From: Pseudomonadota bacterium
Lineage (GTDB): Bacteria; Desulfobacterota; Desulfovibrionia; Desulfovibrionales; Desulfovibrionaceae
NCBI GenBank assembly: GCA_023426275.1
Contig: JAFABC010000357.1
Location: 1 to 29,528, forward strand
Length of the DNA stretch: 29,528 nt
Direction of reading: 5' to 3'
Part shown: one piece after another, positions 22,147 to 29,528 of the stretch
Layout of the letters: the number at the start of each line of letters is the position of its first letter
How positions within the stretch are numbered: the stretch's first letter is position 1
Notes under the pieces: model-generated
What the model was told of the DNA's origin: nothing
Databases searched by the model: none
Seen by the model: only the letters and a program-made list of their open reading frames with translations
Position numbers and translations under genes: made by a program

Positions 22147-25100
22147 ATGGCTTGTGATCGCGTCCGCCGCCTGTCGGGCGGGGGGCGCGTCCTGTTGTTT
22201 CTTCTGGCCGTGTGCTGTCTGGGCGCGGCCGTGCCTCCCGCGTCCGCGGCCGGACCGGTCATGTCCGTCGAGGAGCGGGCCTTTCTCGTGGACCATCCGG
22301 TCATTCGCTACAGCGACAGCGACTGGCGGCCCCTGGCCATTTACGACGAAGGCCGGCTGACCGGGCTGCTGCACGACTACTATGCCTTGCTCGCCAGCAA
22401 GACCGGGCTGGCCTTCCAGTTCGAGCCCGTCGGCGGCGGCCATGATTTCGGGCAGGTGCTCGACGCCTTGCGCGAGCGGCGCATCGACATGATCGGCGGC
22501 ACGGGCAGGACCGCGGAGCGGGGCACCTATGCCTTGTTCGTGGGGCCGTTTTTCCGGTTCCCTCTGGCCATTGTCACGCGCTCCGGCCTCAAGGTCGATT
22601 CCCTGGACGCCCTGGCCGGCAGGAAAGTGGCGGTGGGCCGCAGCGGCACCGCGTTCGAATATCTGCGCCAACACGCCCCGGACATTGTGCTGGAGCCGGT
22701 CAAGGACGCCGTCGCCGCCCTGGCCATGACCGCCCTGGGCAAGGCCGACGCCACGGTGGAGAATCTGGCCGTGGCCGCCTACGCCATCCGCGCTTCGGGG
22801 CTGACCAACATCGGCATTGCCGGGCAACTGAAGCACGAAAGCGACATTTATACCCTGGTGCGCAGCGACTGGCCGCCGCTGGCCTCGATCCTGACCAAGG
22901 CGCAGGCCCTGGTCACCGAGCAGGAAAAGGCGGCGCTGCTGGCCAAGTGGCTGCCCGGCCGGGGGAGTGGGGACGCGACGACGCCCGTGGTCGATCCGGC
23001 CAGGGCGGCCATCGCCTTCACCGACCGGGAGCGGGACTATCTGGCCGCCAAGAAAGTGCTGCGGTACTGCGTGGACCCGGATTGGGCCCCGGTCGACCGG
23101 ATCGACGAAAACGGACGCTATGTCGGTATCGGCTCGGATTTTCTCAAGCTTTTTGGCGACCGCCTGGGCGTTTCCATGGGACTCGTGCCCACGGCCTCCT
23201 GGAGCCAGTCCCTGGACGCCGTCAAGAAGCACCGTTGCGATTTCCTGCCCGTGGCCGGCGAGACCAAGGACCGGCGGCGCTTTTTGCGCTTCACCTCGCC
23301 CTATCTGCATTTCCCCATGGTCGTGGCCACCCGGTCCGACGCGCCCTACATCGAGAACGCCGGCAGCCTCAAGGGCCGCAGCCTGGGCGTGGCCAACAGC
23401 TACGCCAGCCTGGACCTCCTGCGGGCCAAGTATCCGGATATGCGGCTGCTGGAGGTGTCGAGCGCCAGTGAAGGCCTCACGCTCGTGGCCGACGGCAAGC
23501 TCTACGGCTACATCGACATCGTGCCGGCCATCAGCCAGGCCCTGTCCAGGGGACGGTTTTCCGATCTCAAGATCGCCGGCCGGCTGGATACCCACCTGGA
23601 TCTGGCCCTGGCCAGCCGCGACGACGAACCCGAGCTGGCCTCGCTGTTCCAGAAGGCCGTCAATACGTTGAGCCCGGAAGATTCCGACCACATCATGAAA
23701 AAGTGGCTGGCCGTCACCTACGAGCAGGGCATCGACTACGCCCTGGTCTGGAAGGTGGTGGCCGCGGCCGTGCTGGTCCTGCTGGTGGTGATCTGGTGGA
23801 ACCGCAAGCTGTCCCGGCTCAACCGCGCCCTGCGGCTGGCCAACGAGGCCCGCGACGCCGCCGCCGGCCGGGTGGCGGCGCTGCTGGACAACGCCGGCCA
23901 GGGGTTTTTATCCGTGGACCGCGAGGGCACGGTCGATCCCCAGTACAGCGCCGAGTGCCGCAACATTTTTGGCGGCGACATCGAAGGCCGCAATGTGGCC
24001 GCCTTGCTCTATCCCGACGACGCGGCCGGGCGCGAGGCCATGACCGTCAATGTCCGCCGCGTGGTGGACGAGCCCGACGCCTATCGCCGCGATCTCTACC
24101 TGTCGCTGATGCCCAAGCAGCTTGGGCGCGGCGCGGCCTCCCTGCGGCTGGGCTACCGCACCCTGGGCGGAAACCGGCTGATGTGCATCATCACCGACGT
24201 GACCGGCGAGGTCCGGCTCAAGGACGCCGTGGCCCGGGAGCGCAACCGGCTGGCCTGCGTGGTGGCGGCGGTGCGGGAACAACGGGATTTCTTCACCGTG
24301 CTTGATGACTTCGTGGCTTTTCGTCGCGACGGCGCGGCCGAGGCCGCGGCCGTTGCCAACGCCCGCGACGCCCTCGATCTGGTCTATCGCAAGGTGCACA
24401 CGTTCAAGGGCCTTTTCTGGCAGCTCGAATGCACCAACGCCGGCAAGGCCCTCGACGCCCTGGAAGAGCGCCTGTCGCGCCTGCGCCGGCAGGAGACGCC
24501 CGACCGCGCCGCCATGCTGGCCCTTTTGGCCGAACCCGATGTGGACGCGGCCCTTTCCCGCGATCTGGACGTGGTGCGCGAGGCCCTTGGCGAGGAGTAT
24601 TTCGCCCGGCGCGGCGAGGTGCGCGTGGACGGCGAACTGGCCGATGCGCTGGCCGATCTGGCCGGCCGGCTGCTCGCCCGCCTGGACGCCCTGGCCCTCG
24701 ATCCGGCCGACGCGGCCGTGCTGGACGCCACCCGGGCCTTGCGCTTTGTCGATGTGCGCAAGCTGCTGTCCGCCTCGCCCCGCACGGCCATGCGGCTGGC
24801 CAAGGCCCAGGGCAAGCTGCTTGCGCCCTTTGCCGTGGAGGGCGACGCCGTGGCCGTGGACCCCGCCCGTTTTGCCCCCTTGGCCAAAAGTCTGATACAT
24901 GGCATCCGCAACGCCGTGGATCATGGCCTGGAATCGCCGGAGGAGCGGGACGCGGCCGGAAAGGACGAGGTCGGGCATATCGATCTGCGGGTCGAGGCCC
25001 GGGAGGGGGACGTGCGCATCGTGCTGTCCGACGACGGCCGGGGCGTGGATGTCGGCGCGGTGCGGGCCCGGGCCTACGAACTGGGGCTTGTCGGCGCGGA

Positions 25101-25311
25101 GGAACTGGCCGGCATGGACGATGCCGCCATTCTCAATCTCGTTTTTCGCGATGGCTTCACCTCGCGCCGCGTGGCCGGCGAGCTTTCCGGCCGGGGCGTG
25201 GGACTGGCCGCCGTGCGGGCCGAAGTCGAGCGCCTGGGTGGCTCGGTTTCCTTGAACAATGCGCCCGGCCAGGGGATGCGTCTGGTCATCGACGTTCCTC
25301 TCGAACCGTAA
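22147..25311 (+). CDS. Venus-flytrap CheA-like sensor kinase (SBP_bac_3 x2, TM, PAS, HPt, HATPase)
   Basis: The protein of about 1054 aa has a signal peptide (to about residue 35, PPASAAG), two periplasmic family-3 solute-binding domains in tandem (about 39-275 and 289-530) as in BvgS, one TM helix (about 533-553), a PAS-like domain (about 575-690), an HPt domain with H751 in KVHTFKG, and a CheA-type HATPase (IHGIRNAVDHGLESPEERDA, SDDGRGVD, SGRGVGLAAV). It has no HisKA domain and no CheW-like domain. The architecture implies that an amino-acid-like ligand or proton signal outside controls autophosphorylation of the HPt histidine. The start is uncertain: 22105 (GTG), 22129 and 22147 are all in frame and none has a good ribosome site; 22147 gives the most normal signal peptide. 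It leads an operon with CheX, CheY and two PAS proteins. Confidence 0.88.
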   Translation: MACDRVRRLSGGGRVLLFLLAVCCLGAAVPPASAAGPVMSVEERAFLVDHPVIRYSDSDWRPLAIYDEGRLTGLLHDYYALLASKTGLAFQFEPVGGGHDFGQVLDALRERRIDMIGGTGRTAERGTYALFVGPFFRFPLAIVTRSGLKVDSLDALAGRKVAVGRSGTAFEYLRQHAPDIVLEPVKDAVAALAMTALGKADATVENLAVAAYAIRASGLTNIGIAGQLKHESDIYTLVRSDWPPLASILTKAQALVTEQEKAALLAKWLPGRGSGDATTPVVDPARAAIAFTDRERDYLAAKKVLRYCVDPDWAPVDRIDENGRYVGIGSDFLKLFGDRLGVSMGLVPTASWSQSLDAVKKHRCDFLPVAGETKDRRRFLRFTSPYLHFPMVVATRSDAPYIENAGSLKGRSLGVANSYASLDLLRAKYPDMRLLEVSSASEGLTLVADGKLYGYIDIVPAISQALSRGRFSDLKIAGRLDTHLDLALASRDDEPELASLFQKAVNTLSPEDSDHIMKKWLAVTYEQGIDYALVWKVVAAAVLVLLVVIWWNRKLSRLNRALRLANEARDAAAGRVAALLDNAGQGFLSVDREGTVDPQYSAECRNIFGGDIEGRNVAALLYPDDAAGREAMTVNVRRVVDEPDAYRRDLYLSLMPKQLGRGAASLRLGYRTLGGNRLMCIITDVTGEVRLKDAVARERNRLACVVAAVREQRDFFTVLDDFVAFRRDGAAEAAAVANARDALDLVYRKVHTFKGLFWQLECTNAGKALDALEERLSRLRRQETPDRAAMLALLAEPDVDAALSRDLDVVREALGEEYFARRGEVRVDGELADALADLAGRLLARLDALALDPADAAVLDATRALRFVDVRKLLSASPRTAMRLAKAQGKLLAPFAVEGDAVAVDPARFAPLAKSLIHGIRNAVDHGLESPEERDAAGKDEVGHIDLRVEAREGDVRIVLSDDGRGVDVGAVRARAYELGLVGAEELAGMDDAAILNLVFRDGFTSRRVAGELSGRGVGLAAVRAEVERLGGSVSLNNAPGQGMRLVIDVPLEP

Positions 25312-25330
25312 TGCGCCTGTGGGAGCCCTT

Positions 25331-25852
25331 ATGACCGAACATCTGGACATCGGCGCGTTTCTGGACGCGCTCGCCACCCGCACCGAGACGTTTTTCCGGG
25401 AGGAACTCGGCATCGTTTTCGGCAATCGGACGTTTCAAAGCGATGACGTGCAAAAGCTCGACCTGCGCCACACCACGGCGATCATGAGCGTGGCCGGTCC
25501 GCTCAGGCTCTATCTGGCCTACAGCTTCGACGCCGCGTTGCTCGACGCGGCCTTCGCCGCCTACACCGCCGACCTGGACATCGACGAGGAAGACCGGGAC
25601 GACGCCGTGCAGGAAACCGCCGGAGACATCATCAACATCATCGTCGGCAACGCCTTGGCCGACATCGCCGTCTCCGGACCGGCCATCGCGCTGTCGCCGC
25701 CCATTATTTTGACCGAAGCCAAATCCGTCATGCGCTACCGGGAGGCCAGGTTCGCTTCGGCGGAATTCGCCGCCGCGGCCGGGCGGCTGAGCATCCATCT
25801 CATCGGGCCGGGAGAACTTTTCAACGACTCCCTCGAGTATGTGGAGGAGTAG
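25331..25852 (+). CDS. CheX-like phosphatase-fold protein
   Basis: The 173-aa protein resembles CheX/CheC-type CheY-P phosphatases. The core helix reads ETAGDIINIIVGNALADIAV (95-114), where the usual E-x2-N catalytic pair appears as D99-x2-N102 followed by the family's GN (106-107). The C-terminal part has the strand pattern SPPIILTEA and LSIHLIGPGE. It lies 19 bases after the large kinase and 3 bases before a CheY-like gene, the right place for a protein that dephosphorylates that regulator. If the D for E change is tolerated it is an active phosphatase; otherwise it may only bind the regulator. The start has a weak GGGAG 6 bases upstream. Confidence 0.8.
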   Translation: MTEHLDIGAFLDALATRTETFFREELGIVFGNRTFQSDDVQKLDLRHTTAIMSVAGPLRLYLAYSFDAALLDAAFAAYTADLDIDEEDRDDAVQETAGDIINIIVGNALADIAVSGPAIALSPPIILTEAKSVMRYREARFASAEFAAAAGRLSIHLIGPGELFNDSLEYVEE

Positions 25853-25855
25853 GGC

Positions 25856-26233
25856 ATGAAACCGCTTCGCATCATGGTGGTGGACGATTCCGGCCTCACC
25901 ATCAAAAAAATGACCAGGCTTTTGGAAGAGCTCGGTCACGAGGTGGCCGCCGTGGCCGCCACCGGCCAGCAGGCCGTGGACACCTACGCCGCCGTGGCCC
26001 CGGACATCGTGGCCATGGACATCACCATGCCCGATCTCGACGGCATCGAAGCCACGCGCCGCATCATGGCCCGGGCGCCGGAGGCGCGCATCGTCATCGT
26101 CACCTCCCACGGCCAGGAACAGATGGTCATGGACGCCATCGAGGCCGGGGCCAAGGGATATATTTTAAAGCCCGTCAAGCTGGAGAAGTTGCGGGAAACC
26201 CTGGAAACCGTCGCCGCCAAGTACCTGTCATGA
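25856..26233 (+). CDS. CheY-like single-domain response regulator
   Basis: The 125-aa receiver domain has the acidic pocket D10/D11 (VVDDSG), the phospho-acceptor D55 in VAMDITMP, T83 in VTSHGQEQM and K105 in LKPVKLE. The sequence after K105 and the MVMDAIEAGAKGYILKPV segment are typical of CheY-type proteins that interact with CheC/CheX and diverge from the other two single receivers in this window. GGAGTAGGGC precedes the ATG, and the start lies 3 bases after the CheX-like stop. The stop overlaps the next ATG (ATGA). It is the probable phosphoryl acceptor of the HPt kinase. Confidence 0.9.
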   Translation: MKPLRIMVVDDSGLTIKKMTRLLEELGHEVAAVAATGQQAVDTYAAVAPDIVAMDITMPDLDGIEATRRIMARAPEARIVIVTSHGQEQMVMDAIEAGAKGYILKPVKLEKLRETLETVAAKYLS

Positions 26234-27381
26234 ACGGAGCCATGCTCGAAAGCGCCTTGTTGCAGACGCATTTTGACGTCATTCCCTTCGGTATTTATGT
26301 CGTCGACGTGGCCAGCCACGAACTGGTCTTCGTCAATCGGCATTTCCGGGAGACGCTGGGCGCGGTCGAGGGGCGCAAGTGTTATGAGGTCATTTTCGCG
26401 GAAGAGGCGCCCTGCCTGCATTGCCGCATCGCGGAACTGGTCACGGCCGACGGCCGGCCCAACGGCGAAACCGTCGTCTATGACCTGTTTAACGAGCGCG
26501 AGGACCGCTGGTACCAGATGCAGGAGAAAACCATGGGCTGGCCCGATGGCCGGGTGGTCAAGTACGCCATCGCCGTGGACATTTCCGAGCTCAAGGAGAC
26601 CCAGAACCGTCTGGCCGAGGCCCATGCCGAGCTGGCCATCCGCAACAAGGATCTGGCGGATCAGAACCGCATCCTCCAGGAGAACATGGCCCTGCGCGAG
26701 CATGTCGAGCGCATTGCCCGCCACGACCTCAAGGCCCCCCTGTCGGCCCTGATCGGTCTGCCCCAGATCCTGCTCGACAATTTCGACCTGCCCGAGGATG
26801 CCCTGGCCGTGGTGCGCCTGATCGAGCAGGCCGGACATTCCATGCTGGAGATGCTCAACCAGTCCCTGGTGCTCTATCGCCTGGAAACCGGCACCTACGT
26901 GCTGGCCCCCCATGACCTCGATCTGGTCGATTTGCTGCGGCGCGGCTGCACCCGGCTGCAAACCATGTCCGTGGCCAGGGGCCGCCGCCTCGTGCTGCGG
27001 CGACACGGCCTGCCCGTCGGTCAGGGGGACCGGCTACCCTACAGCGGCGACGAACAGCTGCTCGAAACCATGGTGCAAAATCTCGTGGTCAACGCCCTGG
27101 AAGCCTCGCCCGAAGGTGGCGAGATCGTGCTCGACGTGCGCGACGCTCCCGGGCGCGTCATTCTGGCCATCGCCAACGACGGCGAGGTGCCGCCGGATAT
27201 CCGGCCCCGCATGTTCGAAAAATACGTCACCAAGGGCAAACGGGGCGGCACCGGCCTTGGCGCCTATTCCGCCGCCCTGGCCGCCCGGGCGCACGGGGGG
27301 CGTCTGGCGCTCGATGCGGTCACGATCGGACGCACCACGGTCCTCGTGTCGTTGCCCCGCCGCATCGGAGACGCAGCATGA
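26230..27381 (+). CDS. PAS sensor histidine kinase
   Basis: The 383-aa soluble kinase has an N-terminal PAS domain (about 10-120) with C51 and a PCLHC pair (C62, C65), then a coiled linker (about 120-158), a phosphoacceptor helix with H165 in ARHDLKAPLSAL, and a HATPase domain (MVQNLVVNALEASPEG, AIANDGE, GGTGLGAYSAAL). The PAS part is nearly the same as that of the following GGDEF protein, down to a 27-base identical stretch. It overlaps the CheY-like gene and the next gene by ATGA junctions, so translation is coupled. No membrane segment; it must sense inside the cell. Its phosphoryl acceptor may be the CheY-like protein encoded just upstream. Confidence 0.88.
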   Translation: MNGAMLESALLQTHFDVIPFGIYVVDVASHELVFVNRHFRETLGAVEGRKCYEVIFAEEAPCLHCRIAELVTADGRPNGETVVYDLFNEREDRWYQMQEKTMGWPDGRVVKYAIAVDISELKETQNRLAEAHAELAIRNKDLADQNRILQENMALREHVERIARHDLKAPLSALIGLPQILLDNFDLPEDALAVVRLIEQAGHSMLEMLNQSLVLYRLETGTYVLAPHDLDLVDLLRRGCTRLQTMSVARGRRLVLRRHGLPVGQGDRLPYSGDEQLLETMVQNLVVNALEASPEGGEIVLDVRDAPGRVILAIANDGEVPPDIRPRMFEKYVTKGKRGGTGLGAYSAALAARAHGGRLALDAVTIGRTTVLVSLPRRIGDAA

Positions 27382-28277
27382 TGGAAAACGCGCTCTTCGA
27401 GAGCCATTTCGATCTGATTCCCTTTGGCATCTACGTCGTCGAGATCGGGACCTACCGGGTCCTGTACAACAACAAGTCCTTTGTGGAGCACTTCGGCGAT
27501 CACGTCGGCCGGGTCTGCTACAAGGTCCTCTACGAGAACGACCAGCCCTGCCGCGACTGCCGCATGACCGAGCTGCTCGACGCCGACGGGCTGCCCAACG
27601 GGCACACCCTGGTTTTCGAGCATTTCAACGCCGCCGACGACCGCTGGTATCAGATGCAGGTGCGGGCCATGACCTGGCCGGACGGCCGGGTGGTCAAGTA
27701 CTCCAGCGCCGTGGACATTTCCGAGCTCAAGGAAGTGCAAAACCGGCTGGCCGAGGCCCATGCGGAACTGGCGCTGAAAAACATCGAGCTGGTGCGGCTG
27801 TCCACCACGGACATGCTGACCGGGCTGGCCAACAGGCAGCATGCCGACGCGCTGCTCAAGCGGGAGTGGACGGCCTGCCGCGAGGCCGCACGGCCTTTTT
27901 GCCTCATCATGCTCGACATCGATCATTTCAAGGCCATCAACGACCGCTACGGCCATCCGCGCGGCGATGCGGTCCTGCAGGCCCTGGCCGGACTGTTGCG
28001 CCGCATGGCCCCGCAAGACCATGTGGTCGGTCGCTGGGGCGGCGAGGAGTTCCTGATGCTGTGCCCGGGCCGGGGACTGGCCGACGCCTATCTGCTGGCC
28101 GAGACCCTGCGCGAGGCGGTCGCGGCCCTGCCGCCCGACGCCGCCCAGGGACTGACCTGCAGCTTCGGCGTGGTCGAGGCCGAACCGGCGGAAAGCGGCG
28201 AAGCGCTCATGACCCGGGTGGATCAGGCCCTGTATGCGGCCAAATCCCTTGGCCGCAACCGGGTGGAAACGGGCTGA
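27378..28277 (+). CDS. PAS-GGDEF diguanylate cyclase
   Basis: The 299-aa protein has a PAS domain (about 8-118, C47 and the PCRDC pair C58/C61) and a GGDEF domain (about 138-299) with the active-site motif GGEEF at 221-225, D180 in LIMLDIDHFK, and the nucleotide-binding NDRYGHPRGD block. It should make cyclic di-GMP. The RxxD inhibitory site expected just before the active site reads APQD (211-214): the arginine is missing, so product inhibition is probably weak. The PAS is a recent duplicate of the one in the preceding kinase. The start overlaps that gene's stop (ATGA). No EAL or output domain is fused. Confidence 0.9.
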   Translation: MMENALFESHFDLIPFGIYVVEIGTYRVLYNNKSFVEHFGDHVGRVCYKVLYENDQPCRDCRMTELLDADGLPNGHTLVFEHFNAADDRWYQMQVRAMTWPDGRVVKYSSAVDISELKEVQNRLAEAHAELALKNIELVRLSTTDMLTGLANRQHADALLKREWTACREAARPFCLIMLDIDHFKAINDRYGHPRGDAVLQALAGLLRRMAPQDHVVGRWGGEEFLMLCPGRGLADAYLLAETLREAVAALPPDAAQGLTCSFGVVEAEPAESGEALMTRVDQALYAAKSLGRNRVETG

Positions 28278-28303
28278 CACCGGCCCAAAACAAACGAGGC
28301 CGC

Positions 28304-29455
28304 ATGACCCGCGCCATTTCGCAGCACATCGCGCCGGTTTTCGATTTTCCCGTCATTTTCACCCGTCAGGCCCTGTCCCCGGACAATCCCACCCTGATCG
28401 AACTGTTTGGCCGGGCCGGGCCGGGACCCCACCGGGTCGGCGTGGTGCTCGACGACGGACTGGCCGCGGCCGCCCCGGATCTGGCCGGGCGCGCCGAGGC
28501 CTATTTCGCCGCCCATGCCGCCGTGGCCACGCTGGTCGCGCCGCCGCTGCTCGTGCCGGGCGGCGAGCGGGCCAAGGCCGATTTCAGCGTGCCCGAGGCC
28601 GTGTGGAAGCTTACCTTCGAGGCCCGGCTTTGCCGCCAGTCCTTCCTGCTGGTCATTGGCGGCGGGGCGGTGCTGGACGCGGCCGGGTTCGCCGCGGCCA
28701 CGGCCCATCGGGGCGTGCGGCTGGTGCGGATGCCGTCCACGGTCCTGTCGCAAAACGATGCCGGCGTGGGCGTCAAAAACGGCGTCAACGCCTTTGGCCG
28801 CAAGAACTACCTGGGTTGTTTCGCGCCGCCTTTCGGCGTGGTCAACGACAACGACCTGCTGGCCACGTTGCCCGACCGGGACATCCGGGCCGGACTGGCC
28901 GAGGCGGTCAAGGTGGCGCTGGTGCGCGACGCGGCCTTTTTCACCCGCCTGCGGGAACTGGCTCCCCGGCTGGCCGTGCGCGACGCCGATGCCCTGGAAG
29001 AGGCCAACCGCCACTGCGCCGTGGCCCATTTGCAGCATATCGCCGGCGGCGGCGATCCCTTCGAACTCGGGTCGGCCCGGCCCCTCGATTTCGGCCATTG
29101 GTCGGCCCACGCCCTGGAGGAAGCCACGTCCGGGGCGTTGCGCCACGGCGAGGCCGTGGCCGTGGGCGTGGCCCTGGATACCGTCTATTCCGGGCTGGCC
29201 GGCATGGTCGATCCCGACGGCGTCGCGGTCGTGCTCTCGCTGCTGGAAGGCCTGGGACTGGCCGTCTGGCATCCGGCCCTGGACGCCCTGGACATGCCGG
29301 CCGCGCTGGAGGCCTTCCGGGAACACCTGGGCGGCCGGCTGCACCTGAGCCTGCTGGACGGCATCGGCAGCCGGGTGGAAGTGCACAGCGTCAATTTTTC
29401 CCGCATGGCCGCGGCCTGGGATGTCCTGCGCCAGCGGCGCGCCGGTGCCGTCTGA
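28304..29455 (+). CDS. 3-dehydroquinate synthase-family sugar-phosphate cyclase (EboD-like)
   Basis: The 383-aa protein of the DHQ-synthase superfamily shows the NAD-binding GGGAVLDAAGFAAA (119-133), the metal ligands E200 in GLAEAVKVALV, H265 in FGHWSAHALE and H281 in LRHGEAVAVGVA, and the RMPSTVLSQNDAGVGVKNGVN region. The N-terminus (VFDFPVIFTRQALSPDNPTL) resembles EboD, the DHQ-synthase homologue of ebo clusters, more than AroB, but I make that link from memory of the family. No other ebo gene or shikimate gene is in view. GAGG lies 6 bases before the ATG. It follows the GGDEF gene by 26 bases on the same strand and ends right before a repeat/terminator, so it shares the signalling operon or is the first gene of something controlled by it. 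Substrate unknown. Confidence 0.82.
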   Translation: MTRAISQHIAPVFDFPVIFTRQALSPDNPTLIELFGRAGPGPHRVGVVLDDGLAAAAPDLAGRAEAYFAAHAAVATLVAPPLLVPGGERAKADFSVPEAVWKLTFEARLCRQSFLLVIGGGAVLDAAGFAAATAHRGVRLVRMPSTVLSQNDAGVGVKNGVNAFGRKNYLGCFAPPFGVVNDNDLLATLPDRDIRAGLAEAVKVALVRDAAFFTRLRELAPRLAVRDADALEEANRHCAVAHLQHIAGGGDPFELGSARPLDFGHWSAHALEEATSGALRHGEAVAVGVALDTVYSGLAGMVDPDGVAVVLSLLEGLGLAVWHPALDALDMPAALEAFREHLGGRLHLSLLDGIGSRVEVHSVNFSRMAAAWDVLRQRRAGAV

Positions 29456-29473
29456 GCGGGGAGACGGCAGAGG

Positions 29474-29528
29474 AAGATGCCTCCGGCGGCCGGGAGGGGG
29501 TCACCCCCTCCCGGACCCTCCCGAAAGG
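29474..29528 (+). repeat. GC-rich 3'-end repeat, copy 3 (truncated by window end)
   Basis: GATGCCTCCGGCGGCCGGGA begins at 29476, 20 bases after the cyclase stop. An 11-bp perfect stem follows (29490-29500 with 29504-29514, TCA loop), then CCCTCCCGAAAGG, the start of the second hairpin seen complete in the copy at 16680. It is in the sense direction of the upstream gene, as in the other copies. It probably serves as a terminator. Confidence 0.75.

Noticed and set aside
26912..28303. 464-codon upstream extension of the cyclase reading frame
   Set aside because: It overlaps the PAS-kinase and GGDEF genes out of frame; the cyclase domain and a ribosome site support a start at 28304.
1..29528. 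tRNA, rRNA, CRISPR arrays or insertion sequences
   Set aside because: None recognised on either strand by reading; the only dispersed repeats are the short GC-rich 3'-end elements.

Overview
The window is high-GC DNA (apart from short AT-rich patches) from a sulfate-reducing deltaproteobacterium, most likely Desulfovibrionaceae (Desulfovibrio/Solidesulfovibrio-like). The clearest marker is a complete hmcABCDEF operon with a 16-haem HmcA. A TunR-type regulator, many multi-PAS sensor kinases and a GC-rich repeat found just after genes fit the same group. This assignment is inference from gene content; no database search was possible.

Layout. 1-2229 (minus): lemA lipoprotein, a YgcG-like TPM protein with a Gly-rich tail, and a second TPM protein. 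2398-6506 (minus): tunR, a membrane histidine kinase with c-haem motifs in its periplasmic domain, and a single-domain response regulator (RR). 6507-6825: AT-rich divergent control region. 6826-16671 (plus): hmcA-B-C-D-E-F, a tandem Usp protein, an RR paralogous to the first, and a REC-PAS-PAS-kinase, closed by a GC-rich repeat/terminator. 16797-17702 (minus): an unknown 301-aa protein. 17898-22068 (plus): the four-gene Anbu cluster (circularly permuted ATP-grasp, alpha-E, Anbu proteasome-like peptidase, transglutaminase). 22147-29455 (plus): a signalling operon (venus-flytrap CheA-like kinase, CheX, CheY, PAS-kinase, PAS-GGDEF) ending in an EboD-like 3-dehydroquinate synthase homologue. Copies of one repeat close the window at both ends.

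How it fits together. Hmc links periplasmic hydrogen/cytochrome c3 electrons to the cytoplasmic side through HmcC/D/E (membrane) and HmcB/F (FeS). Here it is flanked on both sides by paralogous kinase/RR pairs. One kinase may carry periplasmic haem and both have a PAS with a PCPxCP motif, which suggests redox control of hmc in place of the rrf1/rrf2 pair known from D. vulgaris. TunR, a tungstate/molybdate regulator derived from a tyrosine recombinase, is divergent from hmcA; its recombinase active-site residues are substituted. The Anbu cluster is a known but functionally obscure peptide ligase/peptidase system. The last operon looks like a phosphorelay that splits one kind of PAS input between a kinase and a diguanylate cyclase.
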